Source of the DNA: Agromyces terreus
Lineage (GTDB): Bacteria; Actinomycetota; Actinomycetes; Actinomycetales; Microbacteriaceae
Assembly (NCBI RefSeq): GCF_009749465.1
Contig: NZ_WBIS01000001.1
Location: forward strand, 310,001 to 374,000
DNA length: 64,000 nt
Direction: 5' to 3'
Position numbers and translations under genes: made by a program. This document shows, piece by piece, positions 26,625-35,277 of the stretch. The notes below the pieces were generated by a model that worked only from the letters and a program-made list of their open reading frames with translations, did not search any database and was not told where the DNA came from. How positions within the stretch are numbered: the stretch's first letter is position 1; the number at the start of each line of letters is the position of its first letter.

Positions 26625-27566
26625 GTGCCACGACGTCGGACCGTCTTCCTCCTCGCGCTCGCCAACCTGTTCTGGGCGGGCAACTTCGTGTTCTCGGCGA
26701 TCCTGTCGGAGCAGGTCGATCCGGTCTCGTTGACGTTCTGGCGGTGGTCGCTCGCGGCTCTGCCGCTGCTCGCCATCGCGTGGCTCATCGAGCGTCCCGA
26801 CTGGCGGGCGGCCGCCCGCGAGTGGCGGTGGCACCTCGTGCAGTCCGTGTTCGGGCTCACCGGATACGCCCTGCTGCTCTACGCCGGGATCGGGCAGACC
26901 GGCTCGGTCACGGCATCCGTCATCAGCGCGATCAACCCGGCCACCATCGCGCTCGCCGCGGCCGTCTTCCTGGGCGATCGGATGTCGCGCACGCAGGTCG
27001 TGGGCATCGTGCTCGCGTTCGTCGGGGTGGCCGTCGTGCTGACGGGCGGCAACCCGGTCGCGGCGTTCGCGCAGGGGTTCGGCGTGGGCGACCTGCTCGT
27101 GCTCGGCGCCGTGGTGGCGTGGACGGTCTACTCGATCATCGCCCGCCGCCTCACGACGCCGCCGATCACGGCGACCGCGTTGCAGGCCGTGTTCGCGACG
27201 CTCACGATGCTGCCGGTGATCGCGTTCACCGGGCTCACGATGCCGGCCGACGTGGGCGGCACGCTCGCGATCGCCTACATCGTGCTGCTGCCGACGGTCG
27301 CCGGCTACGCGCTCTGGAACGCCGGCTCGGTGAGCCTCGGCCCGGCCCGCGCCGGTGTGTTCCTCAACCTGCTGCCGGTGTTCACGGTGATCATCGCGCT
27401 GCTGCTCGGCCGCCCGATCGACCCGGCCGCGATCGTGGGCGGTGCGGTCGTGCTCGTGGGCGTGTACCTCACCGTGCGCGTGCGGCGCACGACGGCCGTG
27501 CCGGTCGAGCCCGTGATCGACACCGGGCTGCTCGATCTGCCGCGAGGCGATGCACCGGTACGATAG
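26625..27566 (+). CDS. EamA/DMT superfamily transporter
   Basis: A 313-residue drug/metabolite transporter with ten predicted helices in two EamA repeats. The first repeat begins LLALANLFWAGNFVFSAIL and includes SAINPATIALAAAVFLGDRMS; the second begins LLVLGAVVAWTVYSIIARR and includes the parallel segment NLLPVFTVIIALLLGRPI. Such proteins export amino acids or small metabolites, and the substrate is not predictable here. The start GTG 26625 is fixed by a leaderless -10. ychF begins only six bases after its stop but has its own -10 element. Confidence 0.9.
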   Translation: MPRRRTVFLLALANLFWAGNFVFSAILSEQVDPVSLTFWRWSLAALPLLAIAWLIERPDWRAAAREWRWHLVQSVFGLTGYALLLYAGIGQTGSVTASVISAINPATIALAAAVFLGDRMSRTQVVGIVLAFVGVAVVLTGGNPVAAFAQGFGVGDLLVLGAVVAWTVYSIIARRLTTPPITATALQAVFATLTMLPVIAFTGLTMPADVGGTLAIAYIVLLPTVAGYALWNAGSVSLGPARAGVFLNLLPVFTVIIALLLGRPIDPAAIVGGAVVLVGVYLTVRVRRTTAVPVEPVIDTGLLDLPRGDAPVR

Positions 27567-27572
27567 ACCCCC

Positions 27573-28646
<1,074 letters not shown>

Positions 28647-28666
28647 GGCACGGCCGCCCGCGGTCG

Positions 28667-29278
28667 TCAGACCCCGGTGCCGGTCGTGTCCAGGCCGTCG
28701 GCCGCGCGGGGGCGTTCCGTACGACGGGTCGACTCCGCGCCCGACGGCTCCGTGGGTTCCGGTGCTTCGCGGACGGATGCCTCGGTGTGCGCATCGTCGA
28801 CGTGCTCCGCGCCCGCGGGCTCCGCACGCCGCTCGGCGGGCTGATCGACAGGACGCTCGGTTGCGACGGCCGTCTCGCGACGTTCGTCCGCGGTCGCCGT
28901 ATCGGGATCGATGTCCGCGGCGTGCCGTGCGTGCTCCTGCGCCTGCTCACGCAGCTCCGCGGCACGATCGGCGCGCTCGGCGCCCTGGTTGGCGAGGCGA
29001 TCGGCCTCGAGTCGGGCGCGCTCCGCGTCGGCCTCTGCCTGCGCGGCGTTCGACTGGGCGGTCAGTCGGTCCGCCTCGGCCTGCGCGGCCGCGGCCGCCT
29101 GCTCGCGTGCGTCCCGTTCCGTCGCCTCGGCTTTCGCCCGCAGCTCGGCGGAACGCCGGCGGTCGGCCTCGAGCTTGTGCTGCGCCCGGCGTCGTGACGA
29201 GACCATGACCGCGACGATCACGATGACGGCGATCACGACGACCGCGACGATGATCCAGATCCAGATGCCCGTGTCCAT
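28667..29278 (-). CDS. Membrane-anchored coiled-coil protein, function unknown
   Basis: This protein of about 203 residues has a very hydrophobic N-terminal helix ([19 protein letters not shown]), a basic turn SSRRRAQHK, a long Ala/Glu/Arg-rich coiled coil (about residues 35-125) and a Glu/Pro/Ala-rich disordered tail. The composition is like other actinobacterial envelope-associated coiled-coil proteins, but no family is recognised. The frame extends 11 codons upstream; ATG 29278 puts the membrane helix at the extreme N-terminus, with AAAGG some distance before. It is convergent with ychF, with only 20 bases between stops. Confidence 0.7.
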   Translation of the reverse strand: MDTGIWIWIIVAVVVIAVIVIVAVMVSSRRRAQHKLEADRRRSAELRAKAEATERDAREQAAAAAQAEADRLTAQSNAAQAEADAERARLEADRLANQGAERADRAAELREQAQEHARHAADIDPDTATADERRETAVATERPVDQPAERRAEPAGAEHVDDAHTEASVREAPEPTEPSGAESTRRTERPRAADGLDTTGTGV

Positions 29279-29388
29279 GATGAGACCAGCCTTTCTCGGG
29301 TTCCGGGCCATTCAACCGTCGAGGACGGGGATCGTCACGGGGTTGCGGCGCGCCTGCATCTCTGGCATGGACGCGCTCGGGCGGAACC

Positions 29389-30204
29389 TCAGTCGGCGGC
29401 GGCGAACCCGGCCGGCTCGGGCGCGGCCTGCTTGAGCGCCGCGGCGTCGAGCGCCGCCGCATCGAGTGCGACCGCCGCGGCCCGGCGCCCCTCGGCGATG
29501 AGACGCGGGGCGTCGACCATGCTCCACTGCGCCATGCGCTCCATCTCGGGCTGGATCAGCACGACCGAGGGGTCGTCGACGAGGTCGGCCGTGCGGTTGA
29601 CGGTGCGCATCATGCGCACGTTCTCGAACTTGGCGTGCAGGCGCACCACGATCACGCGCGTCGCGCCGAGCTCGCGGGCGGCGGCGACGGGCACGTTGTC
29701 GATCATGCCGCCGTCGGCGAACCACGAGCCCTCGCGGCGCACGGGCGGGAGGATGCCGGGGACGGCGATCGTCGAGCGGAGCGCGATGCTCAGCGGCCCG
29801 CGGTCGATCGTCACCGCGCGGCGGCGGCGGAGGTCGGTGGCGACGGCGCCGAAGCCGCGGGGGAGCTCCTCGATGAGCGGGTCGAAGCCGATCACGCGGT
29901 GGATGGCGTCGCCGATCGCGCGGGTGTCGAGCAGACCGAGTCGCGGGGCGAACGACCAGCGCGCGATGTCGCTCCACCGGAATGCGAGCACGGCCCGCTC
30001 GATCTGCTCGGCGTCGAATCCGGCGGCGTGGGCCGCGGCGACGATCGCCCCCGAGCTGGTGCCCACGGCAAGGCCCGGGCGGATGCCTCGTGCCTCGAGT
30101 TCGAGCAGTACGCCCACGTGCGCCGCCCCGAACGCGGCGCCCCCGCTCAGCGAGAGTCCGAGGGTGCGATCGTCGTTCGAATCGGCCGCACGCTGGATCT
30201 GCAT
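29389..30204 (-). CDS. Patatin-like phospholipase
   Basis: A 271-residue alpha/beta hydrolase of the patatin/RssA group. The glycine-rich oxyanion loop LSLSGGAAFGAAHVG is near residues 17-31, the nucleophile elbow GTSSG at 48-52 places the catalytic serine at S50, and the dyad aspartate is D164 in WFADGG. The C-terminus contains two AALDA repeats. Proteins of this type hydrolyse acyl lipids, and some are adapted to regulation. No signal peptide is seen, so it is cytoplasmic. TAGCGT at leaderless spacing fixes ATG 30204. Confidence 0.92.
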   Translation of the reverse strand: MQIQRAADSNDDRTLGLSLSGGAAFGAAHVGVLLELEARGIRPGLAVGTSSGAIVAAAHAAGFDAEQIERAVLAFRWSDIARWSFAPRLGLLDTRAIGDAIHRVIGFDPLIEELPRGFGAVATDLRRRRAVTIDRGPLSIALRSTIAVPGILPPVRREGSWFADGGMIDNVPVAAARELGATRVIVVRLHAKFENVRMMRTVNRTADLVDDPSVVLIQPEMERMAQWSMVDAPRLIAEGRRAAAVALDAAALDAAALKQAAPEPAGFAAAD

Positions 30205-30210
30205 GCTCGA

Positions 30211-30216
30211 ACGCTA
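30211..30216 (-). promoter_or_regulatory. Leaderless -10 element TAGCGT for the patatin gene
   Basis: On the minus strand TAGCGT ends seven bases before ATG 30204. Confidence 0.5.
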
Positions 30217-30292
30217 TCGCGCGCTGATTCGGACTCTCTGGGGGCTCACGGTGAGAACGCTGGGAGCGAGCATGACGCGGGGTGGGAGCCGG

Positions 30293-30643
30293 TCAGCGCC
30301 CCTGCCGCTTCTTGTAGGGCTTCGGCTGGCCCTTCACGATGGGCGCACGGCCCTTGCCCTTCGACGCCTTCGCCTTGCCGCCCGCCGGCACGGCCGGCCT
30401 GGACGCAGGAGAAGGGGACTCGGCGATGCGGCGGTGCGCTTCGTCGAGCAGCAGCGCACCGGCCTCGGTCAGCCCCCAGCCCGCCTTGGCGCGGGAGAAG
30501 ATCGGCTGCCCGACCTCGGCCTCGAGCGCGTCGATGCTCGAGTAGAACGAGGCGAGCGGGATGCCGGTGGCCTCGGCGGCGCGCGGCACGTGCAGGTCGG
30601 CATCGACGATGGCGACGAAGCGCTGCAGGTGCGCGAGCTTCAC
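30293..30643 (-). CDS. Truncated LysR-type HTH protein with basic tail
   Basis: The product of about 116 residues contains only the N-terminal winged helix-turn-helix of a LysR-type regulator: LQRFVAIVDADLHVPRAAEATG, then SFYSSIDALEAEVGQPIFSRAKAGWGLTEAGALLL. The usual 200-residue effector domain is absent and is replaced by a Lys/Arg/Gly-rich tail ending PYKKRQGR. GTG 30643 has AAAGG upstream. It may be a nucleoid-like or accessory DNA-binding protein rather than a classical inducer-responsive regulator. There is no sign of a frameshift continuing the effector domain downstream. Confidence 0.8.
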   Translation of the reverse strand: MKLAHLQRFVAIVDADLHVPRAAEATGIPLASFYSSIDALEAEVGQPIFSRAKAGWGLTEAGALLLDEAHRRIAESPSPASRPAVPAGGKAKASKGKGRAPIVKGQPKPYKKRQGR

Positions 30644-30752
30644 GGAGGGCCTTTCGTCTGCGCGGCGGCCGGGGCGTGCTGCCCCGACTCCTCCCAGACT
30701 ATGCGGAACCGCGGCTCGTCGGCGCGCCGTGCAAGATCCGCGGCGCCCGCGA

Positions 30753-30758
30753 CACAAT
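30753..30758 (+). promoter_or_regulatory. Leaderless -10 element CACAAT for the sigma factor gene
   Basis: CACAAT ends seven bases before GTG 30765. The element is of housekeeping type, so basal transcription of the sigma gene may not depend on the sigma factor itself. Confidence 0.45.
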
Positions 30759-30764
30759 CTGTTC

Positions 30765-31388
30765 GTGACGACCGCCAGCACCGATGCCGACGCAGCCGAG
30801 ACGAGCCGGGAGGCCGCCATGCCCGATGACGCGCGGCCCGAGCCGTCGCCCCGGGCCGAGTCGTCGCCCCGGGCCGAGTCGTCGCCCCCGGCGGCGTCAG
30901 GCGACCTCGACTGGTTCACCCGCGTCGCCCGCGAGCACTCGACGGCGCTCGTGAAGTACTTCGCCCGTCGCGCCCCTCGACAGGACGCCGAGGACCTCGC
31001 CGCCGAGGTGTTCGCGACCGCGTGGCGACGTCGCGACGATGTTCCGCGGGAGGCCGTGCTGCCGTGGCTCTACCGCACTGCGGGGTTCACCCTCGCGAAC
31101 CACCGGCGCAAGCACGTCGACCTGCCCGTCGACGAGTTGCCCGAGACCGGGTCGGTGCGCGTCGCCGACGACCCGGAGCTCAGCGTGCTCTTCGACGCCG
31201 AACTGCGCGGCGCGCTCGCGAGCGTCGGCGAGCGCGACCGGCGCATCCTGCTGCTGCACGCCTGGGAGGGACTCGACGGCGAGGAGCTCGCGTCCGTGCT
31301 CGGCATCTCGAGGTCGGGGGCGGATGCCGCGCTGTCACGGGCCCGCAAGCGCCTGCGCGACGCCTGGGGCGAGCGCCAGACCTTCTGA
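30765..31388 (+). CDS. RNA polymerase sigma factor, ECF-like (sigma-70 family)
   Basis: This protein of about 207 residues has a disordered N-terminus of about 45 residues with PSPRAESS repeats, then sigma region 2 (ALVKYFARRAPRQDAEDLAAEVFATAWRR in pieces, with WLYRTAGFTLANHRRK) and region 4 (LASVGERDRRILLLHAWEGLDGEELASVLGISRSGADAALSRARKRLR), separated by a short linker as in ECF sigma factors. The next gene, 71 bases downstream, encodes a single-pass membrane protein of the kind that often pairs with such sigma factors. The GTG start is placed by a leaderless -10; an ATG 18 codons later is an alternative. Confidence 0.92.
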   Translation: MTTASTDADAAETSREAAMPDDARPEPSPRAESSPRAESSPPAASGDLDWFTRVAREHSTALVKYFARRAPRQDAEDLAAEVFATAWRRRDDVPREAVLPWLYRTAGFTLANHRRKHVDLPVDELPETGSVRVADDPELSVLFDAELRGALASVGERDRRILLLHAWEGLDGEELASVLGISRSGADAALSRARKRLRDAWGERQTF

Positions 31389-31442
31389 GTGCAAGGTTCC
31401 GGCGGAGTGCAAGGTTCCGGCCGGCTGCAAGGTTCCGGCCGC
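31389..31442. repeat. Three 18-bp tandem repeats between sigma factor and partner gene
   Basis: Units 31389-31406, 31407-31424 and 31425-31442 share the core TGCAAGGTTCCGGC. Read on the minus strand each unit contains GGAACC, the classic -35 core of many ECF sigma factors, although no matching -10 was found. The array begins two bases after the sigma stop codon. Confidence 0.8.
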
Positions 31443-31459
31443 GACGGACATATGCCTGA

Positions 31460-32896
31460 GTGAACCGCGATCCGGCGAAGGGCGACCCCATGAACGACGA
31501 ACACGAGTCCGATCCCCTCGAACGGCTGCGCGCCGCCGACCCGGCCGCGAGCGTCGAGCCTCGTGCGGGATTCGCCGAGGCCGTCGTGGCGCGGGCGACG
31601 GCGGAGGAGGGCATCGAGCTCGAGGCATCCGCCGCTTCCGAGGCATCCGCTCGCGTCGCGCCGACGGCCGATCTCGCCGCCGAACGTCGTCGTCGACGGC
31701 CGAAGTGGATCCCGGTCGCGGCGGTCGCGGCATCCCTCGCGATCTTCGGCGGCGCCGGGTATGCGCTCGGCGCCGCGAACGGCGGCTCGACGGGCCTCGC
31801 CGACGCGGCGGCGCCGCCCATCTCGTTGCCCGGCGTCGCCAGCGGAGCGACGCCGGAGATCGCGGCGGGCTCGGACGCGGTCGCCGGGGCGGCCGACAAG
31901 ATGTCCGCCGACCTGAGCTACCCGTCGGGGTTCGGCCGCAACGAGTTCAGCGCGTCGGGCCTCTCGACGAGCGCCGGGTCCGCGGCAGGCTACGGCTACG
32001 ACGCGGGCGCCGCGTCGAACGCCGAGAACGTCGCCGCGCTCGCCGCCGCCCTCGGCGTCGAGGGAACGCCCGAACTGCGCGACGGATCCTGGCTGGTCGG
32101 CCCGCAGGACGGCAGCGCGCCGAGCCTCACGGTCGGCCTCGACGGCACGTTGGGCTTCTCGTACTACGACCCGCGACTCGACCCGTGGGCGTGCCAGCCG
32201 ACGGGCGACGGGGCCGAGAGCTCCGAATCGGCAGAGGCCGTCGATCCGACCATCGAGCCCGGCGTGATCGAGCCCGACGTCGTCGAGCCCTGCGAGCCGA
32301 CCGGGACGTCGCCGAGCGAATCGACCGCGGTCGACGCGCTCCGTTCGGTCATCGGCGCGACCGGCCGCGACGCCGACGCGTTCGAGTACACCTCCGAGAC
32401 GTGGGAGGGGTCGGTCACCCGCACCGCGCAGGCATGGCCGGTCATCGACGGCCAGCGACTCGACCAGCCGTGGAACGCGGAGGTCGCCGAGGGCGGGCTG
32501 TTGAGCGCATACGGCTCGCTCGCCGAGATCATCCCCCTCGGCGAGTACGCGATCGTCAGCGAGCAGGAGGCATTCGAGCGGCTCTCGGACCCGCGGTTCG
32601 GGGCGCAGATGACGGCCATGCCCTTCGCCGTCCGAACGGATGCCGCCCCCGATCAGGCGGCCGAGTGGGTGCCCCCGACCGCGCCGCCGCCGGCGCCGAC
32701 ATCCGGTGTCGCGATCTCCTGGCCCGTGAACCGGGTCGAGATCGTGAGCGCTCGCCTCGGGCTCGCGAGCCAGTGGCAGCCCGACGGCAGCGTGGTCGTC
32801 GTGCCCGCCTACGAGTTCACGGACGCCGGCGGAGGCACCTGGTCGGTCATCGCGGTCGCCGAGACGGAGCTCGACCTCGCGAGCCCCGCCGAGTGA
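31460..32896 (+). CDS. Single-pass membrane partner of the sigma factor (anti-sigma-like)
   Basis: The product is 478 residues from GTG 31460, or 468 from ATG 31490, which has AAGGG upstream. It has a cytoplasmic N-terminus of about 80 residues (DPLERLRAADPAASVEPRAGFAEAVVARA), one transmembrane helix (WIPVAAVAASLAIFGGAGYAL) and a large extracytoplasmic domain rich in acidic and small residues with YDPRLDPWACQ. This layout, and its position after an ECF-like sigma gene, suggest an anti-sigma or sensor role. No zinc-binding anti-sigma motif is present, so the role is inferred from context. ACATAT ends seven bases before GTG 31460, hinting at separate leaderless expression. Confidence 0.75.
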   Translation: MNRDPAKGDPMNDEHESDPLERLRAADPAASVEPRAGFAEAVVARATAEEGIELEASAASEASARVAPTADLAAERRRRRPKWIPVAAVAASLAIFGGAGYALGAANGGSTGLADAAAPPISLPGVASGATPEIAAGSDAVAGAADKMSADLSYPSGFGRNEFSASGLSTSAGSAAGYGYDAGAASNAENVAALAAALGVEGTPELRDGSWLVGPQDGSAPSLTVGLDGTLGFSYYDPRLDPWACQPTGDGAESSESAEAVDPTIEPGVIEPDVVEPCEPTGTSPSESTAVDALRSVIGATGRDADAFEYTSETWEGSVTRTAQAWPVIDGQRLDQPWNAEVAEGGLLSAYGSLAEIIPLGEYAIVSEQEAFERLSDPRFGAQMTAMPFAVRTDAAPDQAAEWVPPTAPPPAPTSGVAISWPVNRVEIVSARLGLASQWQPDGSVVVVPAYEFTDAGGGTWSVIAVAETELDLASPAE

Positions 32897-32936
32897 GCGG
32901 CACCGGCGCGGAGGCGGAAGTCGGCGCCCGGTCGCG

Positions 32937-33515
32937 TCAGACGCCCGCCGCGGTCTCGTCGCGCAGTCGCGGCTCGGTGCGGCGTTCGGGGCGGAGTCCG
33001 GCCTTGTCGCGGTAGAAGGCCCGGATGACGTCCATGTCGGCGGCGACGTCGCCCGTGAGGTCGATCGTGGGGCCGAGGCCCGCCGTCATCGTCGTGCGGT
33101 CGACGTAACCGAGGGTGACGGGCATGCCGGTCTCGCGGGCGATGCGGTAGAACCCGGACTTCCAGTACGTGTTGTTGCCACGCGTGCCGTCGGGCGTCAC
33201 GACGAGGCCGAAGACCTCGCCCCCGCGGATGCGATCCACGACCTCGCCGACGACGCGGCTCGGGTCGGCGCGGTCGACGGGGATGCCGCCCAGAGCCCGC
33301 ATGATCGGTCCGCGCCATCCGCCGAACAGGCTCTTCTTGCCGAGCCAACGGAAGTCGATGCCGAGACGCCACGCGATGCCGAGCATCAGCACGAAATCCC
33401 AGTTCGAGGTGTGCGGTGCGCCGATGAGGACGGTCGGACGATCGGGCGCCGGCTCGCTGGAGAGACTCCATCTGCTGCAGGCCCAGTAGACGCGGGACAG
33501 CAGTCGTCGGAGCAT
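32937..33515 (-). CDS. 1-Acyl-glycerol-3-phosphate acyltransferase-like protein (PlsC family)
   Basis: A 192-residue acyltransferase domain with the catalytic HX4D motif at H35-D40 (APHTSNWD), the GGIPVDR motif near residues 76-82, and VTPDGTRG in place of the usual EGTR. It is short and lacks a clear N-terminal membrane helix, as in the subgroup of small PlsC-like proteins that acylate lipids or lysophospholipids. TAGGGT at leaderless spacing fixes ATG 33515. It is convergent with the sigma-partner gene and divergent from the F420-type oxidoreductase across a repeat array. Confidence 0.87.
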   Translation of the reverse strand: MLRRLLSRVYWACSRWSLSSEPAPDRPTVLIGAPHTSNWDFVLMLGIAWRLGIDFRWLGKKSLFGGWRGPIMRALGGIPVDRADPSRVVGEVVDRIRGGEVFGLVVTPDGTRGNNTYWKSGFYRIARETGMPVTLGYVDRTTMTAGLGPTIDLTGDVAADMDVIRAFYRDKAGLRPERRTEPRLRDETAAGV

Positions 33516-33521
33516 CCGGCA

Positions 33522-33527
33522 ACCCTA
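33522..33527 (-). promoter_or_regulatory. Leaderless -10 element TAGGGT for the acyltransferase gene
   Basis: On the minus strand TAGGGT ends seven bases before ATG 33515. Confidence 0.55.
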
Positions 33528-33538
33528 TGCGAGCGCAT

Positions 33539-33594
33539 ATGTCCGGCGACGCATGTCCGGCGGCGCATGTCCGGCGGTCCATGTCCAGGCGTCG
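33539..33594. repeat. Four 14-bp tandem repeats in a divergent promoter region
   Basis: Units start at 33539, 33553, 33567 and 33581 with core ATGTCCGGCG; the last is the most diverged. The array lies between the divergent acyltransferase and oxidoreductase genes, immediately upstream of the acyltransferase -10 element. Confidence 0.8.
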
Positions 33595-33646
33595 CGTCGC
33601 TGCAACCGCGTTTGTCTCGGCGCCGCGCTCGCGAGAGGGTGGATGC

Positions 33647-34099
33647 ATGGACCTCGGAACGGCATTCCTCACGACGCGGTGGGCGGTCCGTGCCCCCATC
33701 CCGATCTTCCGGGCCGGCTTCGGATTCCTCTTCGCCGGGCGGATGCTGCTGCTCGAGCACCGCGGTCGCACGAGCGGTGAACGGCGATACGTGGTGCTCG
33801 AGGCCGTCGAACGCGAGGCGCCCGACCGGGTGGTGGTGGCCTCCGGGTTCGGACCGCACGCGCAGTGGTACCGCAACCTGCGCGCCGAACCGCGCTGCGG
33901 CGTCAGCGTCGGGGCCCGCACCCGGGTGCCCGCACGCGCCGAACTCCTCGACGACGAGGAGAGTGCGAGACTGCTCGAGGCGTACGCCGCGCGGCATCCG
34001 AAGGCCTTCGAGATGCTCGAGCGGTCGATCAGCCGGGCGACCGGCTCGGCGCACCCGCAGATCCCCATGGTGCGCCTGCACCTCGAACCCCGGAGATGA
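33647..34099 (+). CDS. Nitroreductase family deazaflavin (F420)-dependent oxidoreductase
   Basis: A 150-residue split-barrel protein of the Ddn/F420-dependent group. The family segments are EHRGRTSGERRYVVLE near residues 41-56 and VVASGFGPHAQWYRNLRAEP near 66-85, where the F420 phosphate and ring are bound. Such enzymes use reduced F420 on quinones, nitro compounds or other acceptors. ATG 33647 is supported by GAGGGT at leaderless spacing. Its stop overlaps the following NIPSNAP gene, so the two are probably made together. Confidence 0.88.
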   Translation: MDLGTAFLTTRWAVRAPIPIFRAGFGFLFAGRMLLLEHRGRTSGERRYVVLEAVEREAPDRVVVASGFGPHAQWYRNLRAEPRCGVSVGARTRVPARAELLDDEESARLLEAYAARHPKAFEMLERSISRATGSAHPQIPMVRLHLEPRR

Positions 34100-34410
34100 G
34101 CCGCATGATCACCGTGCACCTGCGTTACGAGATCGACGCCGACAAGATCGCGGAGTTCCGCGAGTACGGGCGACGGTGGATCCGGCTCGTCGACCGCCTC
34201 GGCGGCACGCACCACGGGTACTTCCTGCCGAGCGAGGGCGACAGCGACGAGGCCTTCGCGCTGTTCACCTTCCCGTCCCTCGCCGACTACGAGCGCTACC
34301 GCCTCGCCTCGACCGACGACCCCGAGTGCGTCGAGGCGTACCGCTACGCGGTCGAGACGAAGTGCATCCGACGCTACGAACGCCGGTTCCTCGCGCCCGT
34401 CTTCGAGTGA
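34096..34410 (+). CDS. NIPSNAP family protein
   Basis: A 104-residue single-domain protein with a ferredoxin-like dimeric alpha/beta barrel fold. It contains ITVHLRYEIDADKIAEFREYGRRWI, HHGYFLPSEGDSDEAFALFTF and the closing VETKCIRRYERRFLAPV, which match small NIPSNAP proteins of unknown function. The ATG at 34096 overlaps the previous stop as ATGA, so translation is coupled to the F420-type oxidoreductase. A joint role in small-molecule turnover is plausible but not shown. Confidence 0.85.
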   Translation: MSRMITVHLRYEIDADKIAEFREYGRRWIRLVDRLGGTHHGYFLPSEGDSDEAFALFTFPSLADYERYRLASTDDPECVEAYRYAVETKCIRRYERRFLAPVFE

Positions 34411-34414
34411 GGTC

Positions 34415-35224
34415 GTGGGTGACGTGAACGGCATGCGCGACCGGGCAGCCCTGCTGCGGGCGTACGACGAGCAACTGCGAACCGATGCCGAGACGCCGGG
34501 CGCGCTCGCGATCGAGCACCTCGGCCCCCTTCGGCTCGTCGACTACGGCGGCGGCCGCGGGTTCATCAGCTACCGCGACCTCGGCGGGGCGGATGCCGCG
34601 GGCGTCGCCGCACTCGTCGCCGATGCGGTCGCCCATTTCGAGCGGATGCCGCAGATCGTCCAGGTCGAGTGGAAGACCCGCTCTCACGACATCGCGCCGG
34701 GCCTGCACGAGGCGCTGCTCGCGCACGGGTTCGAACCCGAGGCGCCCGAGGCGATCATGATCGGCCCGGTGGCCGCGCTCGCCGTCGACGTCCGCGTGCC
34801 CGATGGCGTCTCGTTGCGCCGCGTTCGGGACGAACGTGACGTCCGCGCCATGAATCGCATGCAGAACGACGTGTTCGGCAGTCAGCCGTCAGAGGCGTTC
34901 ATCGCGGCCGTCATGGGGCGGCTCGCGGCCGATGACGGCCTCGAGTTCTGGGTCGCCGAGACGGATACCGGCGACATCGTCGCCGCCGGCCGGCTCGACC
35001 CGGTCGCGAACAGCGACTTCGCCGGCATCTGGGGCGGCGCCACACGCGAGCAGTGGCGCGGTCGCGGTATCTACCGGGCACTCGTCGCGGTGCGCGCGCA
35101 GTCTGCTCTCGCCCTCGGCAAGACGCTGCTCCACAGCGACTCGACCGCGTACTCCCGCCCGATCCTCGAACGCGCCGGGCTCGTGCAGGTGTCGACGACG
35201 ACGCCGTACCAGTGGCGGCGCTGA
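34415..35224 (+). CDS. GNAT family N-acetyltransferase
   Basis: A protein of about 269 residues whose C-terminal half is a GNAT acetyltransferase. The acetyl-CoA-binding motif is ATREQWRGRGIYRALVAVRAQSAL near residues 210-233, preceded by FWVAETDTGDIVAAGRLDP and followed by YSRPILERAGL. The N-terminal half is probably a degenerate second GNAT-like domain. GTG 34415, GTG 34424 and ATG 34433 are all possible starts, because the upstream GAGG is too close to the first. The substrate is unknown. Confidence 0.85.
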   Translation: MGDVNGMRDRAALLRAYDEQLRTDAETPGALAIEHLGPLRLVDYGGGRGFISYRDLGGADAAGVAALVADAVAHFERMPQIVQVEWKTRSHDIAPGLHEALLAHGFEPEAPEAIMIGPVAALAVDVRVPDGVSLRRVRDERDVRAMNRMQNDVFGSQPSEAFIAAVMGRLAADDGLEFWVAETDTGDIVAAGRLDPVANSDFAGIWGGATREQWRGRGIYRALVAVRAQSALALGKTLLHSDSTAYSRPILERAGLVQVSTTTPYQWRR

Positions 35225-35265
35225 GGCTGGGCGGACGGCACGGCGACCGCACAGTCGTGCGTGGC

Positions 35266-35271
35266 TAGGGT
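35266..35271 (+). promoter_or_regulatory. Leaderless -10 element TAGGGT for the ABC-F gene
   Basis: TAGGGT ends seven bases before GTG 35278, with no ribosome-binding site. Confidence 0.6.
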
Positions 35272-35277
35272 TGACCG

